NCBI RefSeq assembly: GCF_014644315.1
Contig: NZ_BMKL01000001.1
Location: 1,871,001-1,935,000, forward strand
From: Tsuneonella deserti
Lineage (GTDB): Bacteria; Pseudomonadota; Alphaproteobacteria; Sphingomonadales; Sphingomonadaceae
Direction: 5' to 3'
DNA length: 64,000 bases
Part shown: piece by piece, positions 17,600-27,031 of the stretch
Position numbering within the stretch: the first letter of the stretch is position 1
How the letters are laid out: each line of letters starts with the position of its first letter
Notes under the pieces: generated by a model
Told to the model about the DNA's origin: nothing
Databases searched by the model: none
The model's input: the letters and a program-made list of their open reading frames with translations, nothing else
Made by a program: the position numbers and the translations under genes

Positions 17600-18045
17600 A
17601 CACTTCCCCGCGCAGTCAGGCGCGTTCGGCGGCCCGTTTGGCGGCTGTTCAAGCGCTTTATCAGCATCAGTTGGAAGGCACGCCGACCGCGCGCCTGCTC
17701 GACGAGTTCCACCAGCACCGCCTTGGCCATACGATCGACGATGATGAATTCGCCGACGCCGAGGTCGATTTCTTCGACGATCTGGTTCGCGGCGCAATCG
17801 CCCGGGGGGCGGAAATCGACGACCTCCTGACGGCCCGCCTCGCGGAAGGCTGGACCTTGAAAAGGCTCGACAAGACAATGCTGCAGATCCTGCGCGCCGG
17901 GGCCTACGAACTGCTCGCCCGCGCGGACGTTCCCGTCGCCGCCGCGATCAGCGAGTGGGTCGATGTCGCCAAGGCCTTTTTCGACGACCGGGAAGCCAAG
18001 TTCGTCAACGGCGTGCTCGACGCGGTCGCGAAGGGCGTGCGCTGA
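17596..18045 (+). CDS. nusB: Transcription antitermination factor NusB
   Basis: A 149-aa all-helical protein. ARLAAVQALYQHQLEG at the N-terminus and the conserved TMLQILRAGAYELLARADVPVAAAISEWVDVAKAF and FVNGVLDAVAK at the C-terminus identify NusB. With NusE (S10) it binds boxA in rRNA leaders. ATG 17596 overlaps hisD by 4 bp; its stop overlaps the inferred thiL start. Confidence 0.95.
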   Translation: MNTSPRSQARSAARLAAVQALYQHQLEGTPTARLLDEFHQHRLGHTIDDDEFADAEVDFFDDLVRGAIARGAEIDDLLTARLAEGWTLKRLDKTMLQILRAGAYELLARADVPVAAAISEWVDVAKAFFDDREAKFVNGVLDAVAKGVR

Positions 18046-18920
18046 CGGGCGAGTTCGCCTTCATCGACGCGCTGCGCCGGCTGGCGACCAGTCCCGCCGC
18101 GCGCGGTTTCGATGACGATGCCGCAGTGCTGGAAATCGGCGGCGAAGCGCTGGTTCTTACCCACGACATGATGGTCGAAGGCGTCCACTGGCTGCCGGGA
18201 CAGGACATGGCCGATGTCGCCTGGAAGCTGGTCGCGGTGAACCTCTCGGACCTTGCCGCCAAGGGAGCGGAGCCAGTGGGGGTGCTGCTCGGCTTCATGC
18301 TGGATGAAGACGACGAGCGTTTCCTCGCCGGTCTGGAGGAGGTGCTGGCGGCATATGGCGTGCCGCTTCTCGGCGGGGACACGGTTTCTGGTGGCGCGCC
18401 GCGCGCCCTGGGATTGACCGCGATCGGACGCGCCACTCATCGGCCAGTGCCTTCGCGCGCAGGCGCGCGAGAGGGAGATGCGCTGTGGATTACCGGTCCG
18501 GTTGGCGCGGCGATGATCGGCCTGGAGGCGCTGCGGAATGGCCAGCAGGGTGACAGTATCGCCTACCGCCGCCCGCGTCCGCTGCTGGGCGAAGGTCGCG
18601 CGCTTGCTCCATTTGTGACAGCGATGATGGACGTGTCCGACGGAGTCTTGCTCGATGCCGCGCGTCTCGCCCGCGCGAGCGGCGTCACCATCGATCTCGC
18701 AACCGGACAGGTGCCGATTGCCGTTCCCGAAGGCAGGCGCGGCGATGCGCTGCGCTGGGGCGACGACTACCAACTGCTGTTTACCCTTCCCGAAGGCACC
18801 TCCCCACCCGTCCCGGCCCATCGGATCGGGCGGGTATTGCGCCCGGATGAGACGCCCTTGCTGCTCGACGGTGTTCCTCCCCGCCAGGACGACCGGTTGG
18901 GGTATTCGCACGGAGCCTGA
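18042..18920 (+). CDS. thiL: Thiamine-monophosphate kinase
   Basis: About 292 aa, an ATP-dependent kinase making thiamine diphosphate from the monophosphate. ARGFDDDAAVL, LTHDMMVEGVHWLPGQDMADVAWKLVAVNLSDLAAKG and MMDVSDGVLLDAARLARASG are ThiL signatures. No ATG, GTG or TTG occurs in frame where the family begins; the fitting start is CTG at 18042, overlapping the nusB stop as CTGA. The only earlier option (GTG 17955) would overlap nusB by 91 bp. The start is therefore inferred. Confidence 0.9.
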   Translation: MTGEFAFIDALRRLATSPAARGFDDDAAVLEIGGEALVLTHDMMVEGVHWLPGQDMADVAWKLVAVNLSDLAAKGAEPVGVLLGFMLDEDDERFLAGLEEVLAAYGVPLLGGDTVSGGAPRALGLTAIGRATHRPVPSRAGAREGDALWITGPVGAAMIGLEALRNGQQGDSIAYRRPRPLLGEGRALAPFVTAMMDVSDGVLLDAARLARASGVTIDLATGQVPIAVPEGRRGDALRWGDDYQLLFTLPEGTSPPVPAHRIGRVLRPDETPLLLDGVPPRQDDRLGYSHGA

Positions 18921-18949
18921 GCCTTAAATTACCCGGCGCGGTTTCAGGC

Positions 18950-18977
18950 TTGCGAACCCGAGTCGCGGCCCTATACC
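18950..18977 (+). promoter_or_regulatory. Candidate promoter of hppA
   Basis: TTGCGA (18950-18955) and TATACC (18972-18977) are separated by 16 bp and resemble housekeeping -35/-10 boxes. The implied transcript starts near 18984, about 50 nt before the hppA start. Confidence 0.4.
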
Positions 18978-19034
18978 TCTCCGCCTCTGCCGCTCGGGAG
19001 AAGCGGTGATTTCCACCAAGCAGGAGGGGACTTC

Positions 19035-21131
<2,097 letters not shown>

Positions 21132-21160
21132 GCGGATCTGCCCTTAACGGGTGAGCATGA

Positions 21161-21193
21161 CCCCGCCCCGTTTCGATACGGGGCGGGGTTTTT
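21161..21193 (+). terminator. Rho-independent terminator of hppA
   Basis: A perfect 10-bp stem, CCCCGCCCCG with its complement, around an 8-nt loop (TTTCGATA), followed by five T, 29 bp after the hppA stop. Confidence 0.92.
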
Positions 21194-21242
21194 GCTGAGC
21201 GCGTTAAAGCTTCCTCCAGCCGGATGCGATAACCGCTCAGGC

Positions 21243-22376
21243 GTGGAACAAACGCTCGGACTCGGCCGGACAATGGGCGATGGCGCCGCCGACTTCGCCG
21301 CGGTTTCCTGGCGCGCATTCGCGGACCGTGAAGGCTGGGATATGCTCGCAGCACTGGCGGCCGAACCCAATCCGTTCGCGGAGCGATGGTGCCTGGAGGC
21401 CGGGCTCGCGGCGCTCGATCCCGATGGCGGGGTGCAGCTTGCGACCCTGAGGGAAGAGGGCCGCCTCGTCGGCCTGCTGCCCCTCGCCCGCTGCCGCCGC
21501 TACGAACAGTATCCGTTCCCGCACCTGACGGGCTGGCTGCACGCGAATGCGTTCTGCGGCGCGCCTCTGGTAGCCGCCGGCCACGAACACGCGTTCTGGC
21601 GCGACCTGCTTGCGTGGGCGGACACCCACTCTGGCGTGGCGCTGTTCCTTCACCTGGATGGGCTTCCTGCCGACGGACCGCTCTACGCCGCGCTGCGCGA
21701 CGTCTGTGCCGTGGAGCGCCGTCCCGGGGCAGTGGTCCACCGGATAGACCGTGCGCTGCTCGCCTCGGATCTTTCGCCGCAAGATTACTTCGATGCGTCG
21801 ATGAGTGGCAAGAAGCGCAAGGAACTGCGCCGCCAGCATGCCCGCCTTGCGGAACTGGGGGACCTGGCATTCGAACGCCGCACGGACGACGAAGGCCTTG
21901 CCCAGTGGACCGATGCGTTCCTGGCTCTCGAGCGCGCCGGGTGGAAAGGCAAACTGGGCTCCGCCCTCGCCTGCGATCCGGCCAAGGCGACGTTCTTCCG
22001 CAATGCATTGGGCGGGGCAGCGGAGCATGGACGGCTCGAGCGGCTGTCGCTCACGCTCGACGGCGCCCCGGTGGCGATGCTGGCGAACTTCATCACCCCC
22101 CCAGGCGCCTACAGCTTCAAGACCGCTTACGACGAGCGGCTGGCGAAGTTCTCGCCCGGGGTTCTGCTCCAGCGCGAGAACCTGGACATGCTGGCGCGCG
22201 AAGACATCGCCTGGTGCGACAGTTGCGCCGCGGCGGACCATCCGATGATCGAGCGCATCTGGCGCGAAAAGCGGCGCATCGTGCGTGTCAGCGTGGCCAT
22301 CGGCGGCCCGCTGCGCCGCGCGATAGCGTCCATCATCTTCCGCGCCGAGACCGGCGCCCCGCTTGAAGGACTGTAG
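21243..22376 (+). CDS. BioF2-like/FemAB-like acyltransferase
   Basis: About 377 aa. The C-terminal half has the GNAT-like BioF2 (acetyltransferase 6) pattern: MSGKKRKELRRQHARLAELGD (near residue 185), ALERAGWKGKLGSAL and a block around GAYSFKTAYDERLAKFSPGVLLQ. Such proteins transfer acyl or aminoacyl groups; several act on cell-surface or peptidoglycan precursors. The start is uncertain: GTG 21243 or ATG 21273, neither with a good ribosome site. The JmjC-like gene follows after 2 bp, so the two are coupled. Confidence 0.82.
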   Translation: MEQTLGLGRTMGDGAADFAAVSWRAFADREGWDMLAALAAEPNPFAERWCLEAGLAALDPDGGVQLATLREEGRLVGLLPLARCRRYEQYPFPHLTGWLHANAFCGAPLVAAGHEHAFWRDLLAWADTHSGVALFLHLDGLPADGPLYAALRDVCAVERRPGAVVHRIDRALLASDLSPQDYFDASMSGKKRKELRRQHARLAELGDLAFERRTDDEGLAQWTDAFLALERAGWKGKLGSALACDPAKATFFRNALGGAAEHGRLERLSLTLDGAPVAMLANFITPPGAYSFKTAYDERLAKFSPGVLLQRENLDMLAREDIAWCDSCAAADHPMIERIWREKRRIVRVSVAIGGPLRRAIASIIFRAETGAPLEGL

Positions 22377-22378
22377 CA

Positions 22379-23251
22379 ATGGACGCCCGAACCGGCTTCA
22401 CCGCGCTTGACCGCACCGTGTTCGACGAAGGCGCGCGCGCCGCTTTCGCGGCCGCCTATCCGGAAAGTCCGGCTATCATACGCCACGGGCTCACCGACCA
22501 CCCGTTGCTGGCACTCGACTCGCTGGCCGCCCTCGCGGGCAAGCTTCCGGATCGATCGATCGAATACAACCGCGGGGACCTGCCGATCGGCATCGACGGC
22601 AAGCCCGCGCCAACCGGCCTGGGCATCGAGGACACCATCCGGCACATCGCCACCAGCAACAGCTGGGCAGTGCTCAAAAACATAGAGCAGGATCCCGCTT
22701 ACGAGGCGCTATTGCTGGGCCTGCTGAGTGAACTGAGGGCCGGAATCGAGGCGAAGACGGGCGCCATGCTGCGCCCGCAAGGCTTCGTGTTCATTTCCAG
22801 CCCGAACGCGGTCACGCCCTACCACTTCGATCCGGAGCACAACATTCTCCTCCAGCTCGTCGGTTCGAAGGTGATGACCCAGTTCCCCGCTGGCGATCCC
22901 TGCTTCGCGCCCGATGCCACGCACGAAAGCTATCACTCGGGGGGACCGCGCGAGCTGGTCTGGCGCGACGAGCTCGCGGCAGGCGGGCGGGAGTTCCCGA
23001 TCGGTCCGGGCGAGGCGCTGATGGTGCCGGTAATGGCGCCGCACTTCGTTCGTAACGGGCCGGCCAGCTCCATCTCACTTTCGATAACGTGGCGCAGCGA
23101 CTGGAGCTTCGCCGAGGCGGACGCCCGCTGCTGGAATGGCCTGTTGCGCAAGGCTGGCCTCAACCCCCGCCCGCCCGGCCGCTGGCCACGCCGCAACCGT
23201 GCCAAGGCGCTCGCCTTTCGCGCCTGGCGCAGGGTCGCCGGAGCAAGTTGA
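22379..23251 (+). CDS. JmjC/cupin-like oxygenase-type protein
   Basis: A 290-aa protein. TPYHFDPEHNILLQLVGSK (near residue 143) gives the HxD part of an Fe(II)-binding triad and VMAPHFVRNGP (near residue 222) supplies the distal His, the pattern of cupin-8/JmjC 2-oxoglutarate oxygenases. The C-terminal ~35 aa are Arg-rich. The substrate is not predictable; coupling with the acyltransferase suggests a joint modification step. Confidence 0.8.
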   Translation: MDARTGFTALDRTVFDEGARAAFAAAYPESPAIIRHGLTDHPLLALDSLAALAGKLPDRSIEYNRGDLPIGIDGKPAPTGLGIEDTIRHIATSNSWAVLKNIEQDPAYEALLLGLLSELRAGIEAKTGAMLRPQGFVFISSPNAVTPYHFDPEHNILLQLVGSKVMTQFPAGDPCFAPDATHESYHSGGPRELVWRDELAAGGREFPIGPGEALMVPVMAPHFVRNGPASSISLSITWRSDWSFAEADARCWNGLLRKAGLNPRPPGRWPRRNRAKALAFRAWRRVAGAS

Positions 23252-23282
23252 CGCAAGCGTAAAGCTGCCGCAAGGCGGCGCC

Positions 23283-24206
23283 ATGACCGACAAGCCAACC
23301 GACGAACAACTCGTTGCCGATCTCCTTGCCCTGCTCGATCCCGCGCCTTTGGGCGATGACCGGTACGAAGGGCCGCGCAAGAAAGGCGGCGTGGGCCGCG
23401 TGTTCGGCGGGCAGGTGATCGCACAGGCCTTGATCGCAGCCGAACGCACGGTCGACGACGACCGCTCCGCCCATTCCCTCCACGCCTATTTCCTGCGTGG
23501 CGGCAGCGAGGATCATCCGATCCAGCTGGCGGTCGATCGCCAGCTCGACGGCGGCAGCTTCTCCAATCGGCGGGTGGTGGCGAGCCAACCCGGCCCCGAT
23601 GGCGATCTGCAGCCGATCCTGAACCTCGCAGCCAGTTTCCAGAAGCACCAGCCCGGGCTGGAGCACGAGCGGGTCGAAGTGCCGTCGGTTCCCGGCCCCG
23701 ACGAACTGGAAAGCGACGAGGTCCTGCGCGAACGCGTGGCCGCCGACATGCCGGAGCGCGCGCGACACTTCTTCACCGAACCGCGCCCGATCGAGATCAA
23801 GGCCGCAACGGGACGCCACTGGCTGACAGAGGGGCCGCAAGAGCCGGTGCAGAACTCCTGGTTCCGCGCCCGCAGCCGCCTGCCCGACGATCCCGTCATT
23901 CACCGCGCCGTCCTCGCCTACCTGTCGGACATGCAGTTGCTCGGCACCAGCATCATGCCGCACGGGCTTTCCTGGATGCGCGGCGAGGTGAAAAGCGCCA
24001 GCCTCGACCACGCGATCTGGTTCCACGCGCCGTTCCGCGCCGACGAGTGGCTGCTCTATCATTGCGACAGTCCGTGGTCGGGCGGGAGCCGCGGGTTCAA
24101 CCGTGGTGAGATATTCCAGAACGGTCGCCTGGTCGCCAGCGTCGCGCAGGAAGGAATGATCCGGCGAGTGGAGCCGCGGGTGCGACCGGCAGCAGGCAAA
24201 AACTAA
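23283..24206 (+). CDS. tesB: Acyl-CoA thioesterase II
   Basis: A 307-aa double-hotdog enzyme starting at ATG 23283. The first hotdog carries VFGGQVIAQALIAAERTV and AHSLHAYFLRGGS, the second SLDHAIWFHAPFRADEWLLYH with the catalytic Asp, and a late SVAQEGMIR with the catalytic Gln. It hydrolyses medium- and long-chain acyl-CoA. Length and motif order match TesB. Confidence 0.93.
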   Translation: MTDKPTDEQLVADLLALLDPAPLGDDRYEGPRKKGGVGRVFGGQVIAQALIAAERTVDDDRSAHSLHAYFLRGGSEDHPIQLAVDRQLDGGSFSNRRVVASQPGPDGDLQPILNLAASFQKHQPGLEHERVEVPSVPGPDELESDEVLRERVAADMPERARHFFTEPRPIEIKAATGRHWLTEGPQEPVQNSWFRARSRLPDDPVIHRAVLAYLSDMQLLGTSIMPHGLSWMRGEVKSASLDHAIWFHAPFRADEWLLYHCDSPWSGGSRGFNRGEIFQNGRLVASVAQEGMIRRVEPRVRPAAGKN

Positions 24207-24218
24207 CCCGGTCTTAAC
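24203..24218 (+). promoter_or_regulatory. CtrA-box-like sequence upstream of the PilZ-HTH gene
   Basis: CTAA-N7-TTAAC (24203-24218) differs from the CtrA full site TTAA-N7-TTAAC at one of nine positions. It lies 51 bp upstream of the GTG start at 24269, a usual promoter distance. It overlaps the stop codon of tesB. The window also encodes ChpT, which feeds CtrA. Confidence 0.45.
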
Positions 24219-24268
24219 TCCGTTCCGCGATTCTGGCGCTCGATAAAAGCGCCGACAAGGAGTCGCAG

Positions 24269-24907
24269 GTGACGTTCGAAGCCCGTTTCGAGGAAGATTC
24301 CGCCAATCGGCGCGGTGCAGCGCGTCGCACGCTGCGCCTTGGTGTGGCGGGTCGGTTCTCACGCGGCGGAGAGATTCCCGTCACGGTGCACAATATTTCC
24401 GCCACGGGTCTCCTGATCGAAACCCGCGCCCCCCTTGTGCAGGGCGAGGTTTTCGCAGTCGAGCTGCCCGAAGCGGGCGAGCGGAGTGCAGAGGTGATCT
24501 GGACCAGTGCGCCGATGTTCGGCTGCCAGCTTACCGAGCCACTGGACAGCGCCGCCCTGAGCGCAGCCCAACTTCGCGGCGATGCGCTCGAGCCCGGAGA
24601 GGATCGGCGCGATGCGGAAAATTTCGGCTCGCGCCTTCACCGCCTTCGCACCGAGCGGGGCCTGTCGCTCGGCGACATCGCCAGCCGGTTGGGGGTAAGC
24701 AAGCCAACGGTCTGGGCGTGGGAGCACGGCAAGTCCCGCCCGGTCGAACGACGGCTCACGGCGTTGGCCGCCGCGCTGGGCGTCACTCCCGCCGGGCTGG
24801 AGCCAGCCCCTTCGGGGCCTTCCGAAGAGCTCGAGCAGAACCGCCGTCGCATCGCCGCCGCGTACGGAGTTGAACCGGTGCGCGTACGCATCATGATCGA
24901 GCTGTAG
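24269..24907 (+). CDS. PilZ domain - XRE-type HTH fusion protein
   Basis: A 212-aa protein with a GTG start at 24269 and AAGGAG 6 nt upstream. The N-terminal PilZ domain (about 10-95) keeps both c-di-GMP-binding motifs, RxxxR as RGAAR (15-19) and NxSxxG as NISATG (42-47). An XRE helix-turn-helix (about 119-175; LHRLRTERGLSLGDIASRLG) follows, and a C-terminal helix. This reads as a DNA-binding protein governed by c-di-GMP. A GGDEF-domain gene lies next downstream and a CtrA-like box upstream. Target genes are unknown. Confidence 0.88.
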   Translation: MTFEARFEEDSANRRGAARRTLRLGVAGRFSRGGEIPVTVHNISATGLLIETRAPLVQGEVFAVELPEAGERSAEVIWTSAPMFGCQLTEPLDSAALSAAQLRGDALEPGEDRRDAENFGSRLHRLRTERGLSLGDIASRLGVSKPTVWAWEHGKSRPVERRLTALAAALGVTPAGLEPAPSGPSEELEQNRRRIAAAYGVEPVRVRIMIEL

Positions 24908-24951
24908 GCACCACTACTGTGCAAAAAGTCTTGCACAATCTTGCGAAATCA

Positions 24952-24985
24952 CAAAAGACGGACGTGGTTAACGAATCGTCTTTTT
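24952..24985 (+). terminator. Possible terminator after the PilZ-HTH gene
   Basis: AAAAGACG (24952-24959 region) and CGTCTTTTT are complementary over 8 bp with a loop of about 16 nt and end in a T-run, 45 bp after the stop. The stem is weak (four G-C pairs at most) so this is tentative. Confidence 0.4.
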
Positions 24986-24990
24986 CTCAA

Positions 24991-25017
24991 TTAAGTCAGA
25001 CAGTTAGTCTTACTTAA
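24991..25017. repeat. Inverted repeat upstream of the GGDEF gene
   Basis: TTAAGTCAGAC (24991-25001) and GTCTTACTTAA (25007-25017) form 11-bp arms with a single mismatch, spaced by AGTTA. It lies in an AT-rich stretch 52 bp before the GTG at 25070. An operator or a hairpin in the leader are both possible. Confidence 0.5.
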
Positions 25018-25069
25018 CGCGAAATCTAACGACGCTTCGCTTACGGTCGGCGGTAGCTTTTACTGCCGG

Positions 25070-26038
25070 GTGTCGCAGCGCGTTGGGGGCTCCTTACGCG
25101 CAACGGACTTATTTCTTCGGTCCTACTTGGGGTGGACCGAAGAAGATCATGCGGGGGCGTCGCATATGTGGGGCAATATTTCGCCGGGCGAGTGCTCGGT
25201 CCTATATCGGTTAGTGGCCACGAGCCCGACCGACCTGGTGATCAAGACCGATCGGCGCGGCCATATCGTTCACGCCACGCCCGCCAGCGCGAGCCTGGGC
25301 ATGGCGTTCGCCGGGGATCCCGTGGGTCGCCATCTGCTCGAACTGGTGCACCACTCCTATACCGATATAGTGCTGGCAGAGCATTGCCTGGCGCTTGCAG
25401 GCAGCACCGGCAGCGGATGGATAGAGATCCTGTCGGTTGGCCAGGATGGTGCCGAGCAATGGATGGAGATGAAGCTCGGTGGAGTGCCCGAGGGTGACGG
25501 AGTGCTGGGCATTCTGCGATCGACCGAAGACCGGCGCGCGCTGGAGAACCGGTTGTTCGTTGCGGCGATGACGGATCCGCTGACCAACCTCACTAACCGC
25601 AACGCCTTCGTGCGGATGCTGGGGCACCTTGTCGAGACATCCTCGCCCGGCCACCTCGCCCTGTTCGACCTTGACCATTTCCGCACGATCAACCTGCGGC
25701 ACGGGCACAGCGGCGGCGACCGCGTGCTGATAGCCTTTGCGCGCCTGCTGCGCAGCTTGCTCCGCGCGGACGATATCCTTTCGCGCATCGACGGCGGGAC
25801 CTTCGGCGTGCTTTTACCCGATTCGAGCGAGAACCAGGCGCGGGACGCCTGCGAACGCGTCGTGGCCGCGATGGGTGAGATGGACGTCGCCGCACACCGG
25901 GGACACCGGCTTACCGCAAGCGCCGGGCTTGCCCCGTTCGCTGACAGCGCCGATGCCACCCTGAGGGCTGCCGAACTGGCGCTGCTGTCGGCCAAGGCGC
26001 ACGGACGGGCGCGGGTGGAACGGGCTCGCTACGCCTGA
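25070..26038 (+). CDS. PAS-GGDEF protein with degenerate active site
   Basis: Up to 322 aa (GTG 25070; ATG 25166 would begin 32 residues later, just before the sensory domain). A PAS-like domain spans about 45-150 and a GGDEF domain about 160-320. The signature is RIDGGTF (239-245) instead of R-x-GG(D/E)EF, so the metal-binding acidic residue is Gly and the next Glu is Thr: cyclase activity is unlikely. The I-site RxxD is kept as RADD (232-235), so it could still bind c-di-GMP. DLDHF, the first metal aspartate region, is intact. It follows the PilZ-HTH gene. Confidence 0.88.
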   Translation: MSQRVGGSLRATDLFLRSYLGWTEEDHAGASHMWGNISPGECSVLYRLVATSPTDLVIKTDRRGHIVHATPASASLGMAFAGDPVGRHLLELVHHSYTDIVLAEHCLALAGSTGSGWIEILSVGQDGAEQWMEMKLGGVPEGDGVLGILRSTEDRRALENRLFVAAMTDPLTNLTNRNAFVRMLGHLVETSSPGHLALFDLDHFRTINLRHGHSGGDRVLIAFARLLRSLLRADDILSRIDGGTFGVLLPDSSENQARDACERVVAAMGEMDVAAHRGHRLTASAGLAPFADSADATLRAAELALLSAKAHGRARVERARYA

Positions 26039-26089
26039 GGACGAAGACTCGCGACACTTTTCGGGAACCCTGCGCGTCCGCACTCGCTT

Positions 26090-26107
26090 GTCCTCTGAAC
26101 AGAGGAC
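26090..26107 (+). promoter_or_regulatory. Perfect hairpin containing the ribosome-binding purines of the next gene
   Basis: GTCCTCT (26090-26096) and AGAGGAC (26101-26107) are perfect 7-bp arms around a GAAC loop. The only Shine-Dalgarno-like stretch before the ATG at 26119 is AGAGGA in the right arm. Folding would hide it; alternatively the hairpin ends the GGDEF transcript. Confidence 0.4.
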
Positions 26108-26118
26108 TACATTTTCAG

Positions 26119-27015
26119 ATGGCTACCAGAGCAACCGACCTGCGGGCGCGAAGCGTTTCGCAGTTTCGAACCGACGTATTCCAGCGCGGGCTGGCCCAGT
26201 GGAACCGCCAGCGGTTGGCGCCGGGGTTTCCCGAAACGGACTGGCGCGAGAGCCTGGACCGGGACCAGCGCATGTTACGGCTCGAAGGGGCCTTCATGGA
26301 GGAGCTGCGCGCGGAAGTGCGCGACGAAGCCGCCATGGCGCCGACCGACGTCGAAGGCTTCATCGAGTGGTTCGAAGAATTGAAGCAGACCGGCCCGGGC
26401 CAGGGCGATCCGTTGTTTCCGTGGCTCGCCGAACACGCGGACAAGGACGAATTGCGTTGGTTCTTCGAGCAGGAAGCTGCTGGAGAAGCCGGGTTCGACG
26501 ATCTCGTCGCCATGACCCAGGTAAAGCTGCCCACCCGCCCCAAGCTGGAGCTGGCGCGCAACTACTGGGACGAGATGGGCCACGGCACCGAGAAGGGCAT
26601 GCACGGCCCGATGCTCGATGCGCTGGTCGAAACCATGCAGGTCAATCCGACCATCGAGAACACGGCGTGGGAAAGTCTCGCGCTGGCCAATGCGATGACC
26701 GCGATGGCGAGCAACCGGCGTTATGCGTGGCATTCCGTCGGCGCGCTCGGGGTGGTGGAGTTAACTGCGCCGGGCCGTTCGGCGCTGGTGGCGGACGCGC
26801 TCAAGCGGGTCGGGCTTACTCCCAAGGAAGCGCGCTACTTCACGCTTCACGCCGTACTCGACGTCAAGCACTCCGAGGAATGGAACAAGGAGGCGATCCG
26901 CCCCGCCGTGGAGGAAGATCCGCGCCGCGCGACAGCCATGGCCGAAGGCGCGCTCATTCGCCTCAAGTGCGGCGAACGCTGCTTCGACGCTTACCGCGAG
27001 CGCCTGTGGAACTGA
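26119..27015 (+). CDS. Haem-oxygenase-like diiron (iron-containing redox enzyme family) protein
   Basis: A 298-aa helical protein. Metal-ligand type residues appear in FFEQEAAGEAGFDDL (about 115-129), ARNYWDEMGHGTEKGMHG (about 152-169) and LDVKHSEEWN (about 252-261), the E/H spacing of the haem-oxygenase-like diiron oxidase (HDO) superfamily. Family members oxidise amino-acid- or fatty-acid-derived substrates in natural product and other pathways. No partner gene is nearby. Convergent with gatB. Confidence 0.82.
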   Translation: MATRATDLRARSVSQFRTDVFQRGLAQWNRQRLAPGFPETDWRESLDRDQRMLRLEGAFMEELRAEVRDEAAMAPTDVEGFIEWFEELKQTGPGQGDPLFPWLAEHADKDELRWFFEQEAAGEAGFDDLVAMTQVKLPTRPKLELARNYWDEMGHGTEKGMHGPMLDALVETMQVNPTIENTAWESLALANAMTAMASNRRYAWHSVGALGVVELTAPGRSALVADALKRVGLTPKEARYFTLHAVLDVKHSEEWNKEAIRPAVEEDPRRATAMAEGALIRLKCGERCFDAYRERLWN

Positions 27016-27031
27016 TCGGCCAGGCCTCCGC

